A stretch of DNA of 8,798 nt from an uncultured Dyadobacter sp. (lineage in GTDB: Bacteria > Bacteroidota > Bacteroidia > Cytophagales > Spirosomataceae). The number at the start of each line of letters is the position of its first letter. Position 1 is the first letter of the stretch. Below the pieces are notes generated by a model. It saw nothing but the letters and a program-made list of their open reading frames with translations. It was not told the DNA's origin and made no database searches. The stretch lies in the NCBI GenBank assembly GCA_946481035.1, contig CAMLNK010000112.1:1-8798 (forward strand). Direction: 5' to 3'. Below, in pieces: positions 5,752 to 8,798 of the stretch. The position numbers were made by a program, and so were the translations under genes.

Positions 5752-5848
5752 GCCGAAGGCCCAAAAAGGCCGTCCGCGGTCAGGAATCACCCAACGCAGC
5801 TGTACACCCTGATTTACCAGAACCCAGCCCCATTTTTTAATAACTACT

Positions 5849-8798
5849 ATGTTTCAAAATCTATCCAGAAACTCTCTCCTGAGCAGAGGCCGGCTACTCG
5901 TAGCCCTGCTGCTCTTCGGCCTTAGCGCCGCCGCCCAGAACGTCTCCGTGCAGGGCACCGTCACGTCCGCAACCGATAACGGTTCATTGCCGGGCGTCAA
6001 TATTGTGGTTAAAAACACGCTTACCGGCACCTCGACCGACGCCGATGGTAAGTTCGAGATCAATGCACCGTCGAATGGTACCCTGGTTTTCTCCGGGATC
6101 GGGTACGTTACCCAGGAAGTGGCTGTGAATGGCCGCGCTACGATTGACATCAAACTCGCTGCCGATACCAAGCAGCTGGAAGAAGTGGTGGTAGTAGGTT
6201 ATGGTACGCAAAAACGGAATGCGCTTACCAATTCGGTGTCGCAGATCAGCGGGGAAGCGATTACCAAACGGCCGGTATCGAATATCCAGCAGTCGCTACA
6301 AGGGCTAATGCCGGGTGTAACCGTGCTCGATCAGGGCGGTTCGCCGGGCAAGTCGAATACCAACATCCGTGTTCGCGGTATTACCACATTCAATATCAAT
6401 GGCAGCAGCACGAGCGGTTATGACCTGGGCAAAAACGATGCATTGGTGATCGTGGACGGTATCGAGCAGCGGCTGAGCGACATTAACCCGGACGATATCG
6501 AGTCGGTTTCGGTATTGAAAGATGCTTCTTCGACGGCCATTTACGGTTCCCGCGCAACAAACGGGGTGATCCTTGTTACCACCAAGCGTGCCAAAGGCGG
6601 CAAGGTACAGGTGGATTACCACGGCTACTATGCCATTCAAAAGTCCAATAATGTGCCCAAAATGATGGGAATCGAGGCTTATATGCGCGAGCAGGTAGCT
6701 GCGTACACAAATGCGGGCCTGGCGGTACCGGCGCGTTTTACGGAGGAATCCATTCAGGCGTACGTGCATGCAACCGACCGTGAGAAGTACCCGATGCCTA
6801 ATACCTGGTTCGAAACCATGCTTCGTGCTGCACCGCAGCAGAACCACACGGTCTCGGTGGCAGGAGGAACGGACGTGATCCGTACGCGTTTGAGCGCCCG
6901 CTTCCAGGACCAGCAGGGGGTGATTGAAGGGTATTCCAACAAAATCGGCGAACTCCGGTTGAATACAGATTATACCGTATCGAAGCGCTTGCGCGTGAGC
7001 GGCGACATTAACTATCGTTACGCAAGGGCATTAAACCCGATCATAAACAATACCGGAAGCAACCCGCAGCCTTTGAACAACTTCTTCCATGGTACATTAT
7101 GGGCCGTCCCCAAATACCCGGATGGAACGTACGGGCTGAGTACGCAGGGTAATAACCCGTTGATGTTCAATGAAATCGGAGGGCAGTCGAGGCAGGTGAC
7201 GGATTACCTGGCGGGTTATGTCAAAGCGGAGTTCGACATTCTGGAAGGTTTGACATTTTCCACACAAATCGCTGGCCGAGGCACATTTACCAACCAGAAG
7301 AACTACACGAACGCCTATACCAATACCGATAAGAACACGAACATTACCAAAACGGTAGCCATCAACTCGCTTACCGAAGTGCGCAACACGCTGCGTGAGT
7401 ACACGATCAACAACCTGCTTACTTACGAAAAGAGCTTCGGCGACCATGGCTTGAAGGCATTGGCAGGCTATTCGCAGATCGGAAATACGCAGACTTTCCT
7501 TTCGGCTTACCGAGAGCGGTTTTATAATAATGATATCGGGTCGATCGGCCAGGGTGCGAACGATGGTACCAAGAGCAACGCGGGTAACGATGCCGAATAT
7601 GGGTTGCGTTCCTATTTCGGTCGGGTAAATTATGATTACAAAGAGAAATATTTGTTCGAAGCGAATGGCCGCTATGACGGTTCTTCCAAATTCACAGGTG
7701 CGAAACAATACAGTTTCTTTCCTTCATTCTCGGCAGGCTGGCGTATTTCGAAGGAAAACTTCTGGCAGGGACTCGAAAAAACTGTAAATGACCTGAAACT
7801 CCGCGGTTCGTGGGGTATTACCGGGAACCAGTCGGTGGATCTGTACAGCTACTACTCCGCATTGACCTCTCTCGGTTACAGTTTCGGCGGCACGCCGGTG
7901 CAGGGTTACCGCCCTACAACATTGGCCAACACCGGTCTCGGCTGGGAATCGACCACACAGCTTGACATCGGTATCGACGCGGCATTCCTGAACAAGCGAC
8001 TCACGCTGACCGCTGATTACTACCGCAAGCTCACCGACGACATTCTTTTGAACCTCGACATTCCGGCCACGATCGGTTTGAAGGCGCCGCCGCAAAATGC
8101 AGGTTCGGTAGAAAACAAAGGATGGGAGTTTGGGCTGAACTACCGTGGTGCAGCGAGCAACTCCGGGTTCCGTTATACGCTCGGCGCGAATGTGAGTATT
8201 AATGAAAACAAAGTGGTGGATCTGAAAGGTACCGGGCCTTACATTACCGGTTCGGATATTGACCCGCGCTATATCATTGCCAAAGGCTTGCCGATCAATA
8301 CACTTTGGGGTTACCAAACAGACGGTTTGTTCCAGAGCCAGCAGGAAATTACCGAGTACAAGGCTACCTATGCTGCCAACACCAAGCCCGGCGACGTGAA
8401 ATATGTCGATCGCAATGGGGATGGCAAGATTAATGCCGACGATATGACCGTGATCGGTAACTCATTCCCGAAATACACATTCGGCGTGAACGGCGATTTC
8501 TCCTACAAAGGTTTTGACCTGAGCATCCTATTCCAGGGCGCGGCGAAAGTAGACGCGCGTCTGGCGGGTGCATTGGCCGAAATGGGTAACCAGGAAGGCT
8601 TCACCCACGAGATTTATACCAACAACTACTGGACGCCCGAAAATCCCGGCGCCCGCTTCCCGCGTCCTACCAAGTTCGATCTCCGTAATGTGGCTACTTC
8701 CGATCGCCTGGTCATCGACGGCTCTTACCTGCGCCTTAAAAACGTGCAGCTGGCCTACAACATTCCGGCCGAAATCGTGAGCAAGCTGCATGTGAGCC
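5849..8798 (+). CDS. SusC/RagA-family TonB-linked outer membrane transporter, 3' end beyond the window
   Basis: 983 codons are visible with no stop. Full SusC proteins run to roughly 1000-1100 residues, so only the last strands are missing. A signal peptide (1-29, cut after SAAA) precedes a carboxypeptidase-regulatory-like domain (about 33-105: VQGTVTSA, LPGVNIVVKNT, STDADGKFEI, SGIGYVTQE). Next come the EEVVVVGYGTQKR linker (111-123) and a plug domain (about 125-250: IRVRG 173-177, IVDGIEQ 201-207, IESVSVLKDASSTAIYGSRA 217-236, NGVILVTTK 238-246). The remainder is the 22-strand barrel, with the family signature LRGSWGITGNQ. An acidic loop, DRNGDGKINADD (854-865), resembles a calcium-binding loop. 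The protein imports glycans or other large nutrients with a SusD lipoprotein, expected just past the right edge. ATG 5849 is chosen because it opens the signal peptide; an A/T-rich stretch replaces a Shine-Dalgarno. The substrate cannot be told from the sequence. Confidence 0.95.
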   Translation, partial: MFQNLSRNSLLSRGRLLVALLLFGLSAAAQNVSVQGTVTSATDNGSLPGVNIVVKNTLTGTSTDADGKFEINAPSNGTLVFSGIGYVTQEVAVNGRATIDIKLAADTKQLEEVVVVGYGTQKRNALTNSVSQISGEAITKRPVSNIQQSLQGLMPGVTVLDQGGSPGKSNTNIRVRGITTFNINGSSTSGYDLGKNDALVIVDGIEQRLSDINPDDIESVSVLKDASSTAIYGSRATNGVILVTTKRAKGGKVQVDYHGYYAIQKSNNVPKMMGIEAYMREQVAAYTNAGLAVPARFTEESIQAYVHATDREKYPMPNTWFETMLRAAPQQNHTVSVAGGTDVIRTRLSARFQDQQGVIEGYSNKIGELRLNTDYTVSKRLRVSGDINYRYARALNPIINNTGSNPQPLNNFFHGTLWAVPKYPDGTYGLSTQGNNPLMFNEIGGQSRQVTDYLAGYVKAEFDILEGLTFSTQIAGRGTFTNQKNYTNAYTNTDKNTNITKTVAINSLTEVRNTLREYTINNLLTYEKSFGDHGLKALAGYSQIGNTQTFLSAYRERFYNNDIGSIGQGANDGTKSNAGNDAEYGLRSYFGRVNYDYKEKYLFEANGRYDGSSKFTGAKQYSFFPSFSAGWRISKENFWQGLEKTVNDLKLRGSWGITGNQSVDLYSYYSALTSLGYSFGGTPVQGYRPTTLANTGLGWESTTQLDIGIDAAFLNKRLTLTADYYRKLTDDILLNLDIPATIGLKAPPQNAGSVENKGWEFGLNYRGAASNSGFRYTLGANVSINENKVVDLKGTGPYITGSDIDPRYIIAKGLPINTLWGYQTDGLFQSQQEITEYKATYAANTKPGDVKYVDRNGDGKINADDMTVIGNSFPKYTFGVNGDFSYKGFDLSILFQGAAKVDARLAGALAEMGNQEGFTHEIYTNNYWTPENPGARFPRPTKFDLRNVATSDRLVIDGSYLRLKNVQLAYNIPAEIVSKLHVS

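Noticed and set aside
5649..5925. Two overlapping plus-strand frames before the SusC gene (63 and 64 codons)
   Set aside because: Low-complexity, Pro/Ser/Arg-rich products with no domain. One runs through the heptamer repeat into the SusC signal-peptide region in another frame.
6101..6113. GGGTACGTTACCC inside the SusC gene, similar to the 2551 palindrome
   Set aside because: The half-sites are separated by three bases, so the spacing differs by one from the perfect palindrome. It also lies in codons for a conserved Gly-Tyr stretch of the regulatory-like domain. Chance similarity is more likely than a second operator.
5854..8791. Several long minus-strand frames (up to about 200 codons) opposite the SusC gene
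   Set aside because: The plus strand encodes an unbroken, motif-rich SusC protein. The reverse frames are shadows of its codon bias and show no known motif.

Overview
This window looks like a chromosomal segment of a Bacteroidota bacterium. It is most like a Cytophagales genus such as Dyadobacter, but the genus is inferred from style, not shown. The reasons are a SusC/RagA-type TonB-dependent transporter with its N-terminal carboxypeptidase-regulatory-like domain, start codons without Shine-Dalgarno sequences preceded by A/T-rich stretches, and candidate promoters of the Bacteroidota type (TTTG or TTG near -33 and TAnnTTTG-like near -7).

Left part (1-2593, minus strand): a three-gene run transcribed leftwards. 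The first gene encodes a Gfo/Idh/MocA-family oxidoreductase with a twin-arginine (Tat) signal. After 32 nt comes a DegT/DnrJ/EryC1/StrS-family PLP aminotransferase, also with a Tat signal. Its stop overlaps, as ATGA, the start of a third gene that has a classical signal peptide and leaves the window after 26 codons. All three products are therefore predicted to be exported. Upstream of the run lies a Bacteroidota-like promoter whose -7 box directly abuts a perfect 14-bp palindrome, CGGGTACGTACCCG. It has the central CG typical of LacI-family operators.

Middle (2504-4196): a 448-nt intergenic region holds that promoter and operator. It also holds a compact cluster of short hairpins, including an 18-bp inverted repeat (16 of 18 matches), which looks like a REP/BIME-like dispersed repeat. 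Then comes a LacI-family regulator (minus strand), the obvious candidate for binding the palindrome. The gap between it and the next gene carries a plausible rightward promoter.

Right part (4197-8798, plus strand): a membrane fatty-acid hydroxylase / sterol-desaturase family protein with the full set of histidine motifs, of the alkylglycerol-monooxygenase-like type. It is followed by a 443-nt gene-free leader with a 7-bp tandem repeat. The window ends inside a SusC-family outer-membrane transporter that lacks only its last strands; a SusD partner would be expected just beyond the right edge.

The likely logic, partly inferred, is this. The SusC protein imports an oligomeric or glycosidic substrate across the outer membrane. 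The LacI regulator senses a sugar-like ligand. The exported oxidoreductase/aminotransferase cassette acts outside the cytoplasm on a sugar or cyclitol-like compound. No mobile element, CRISPR array, tRNA or rRNA was seen.
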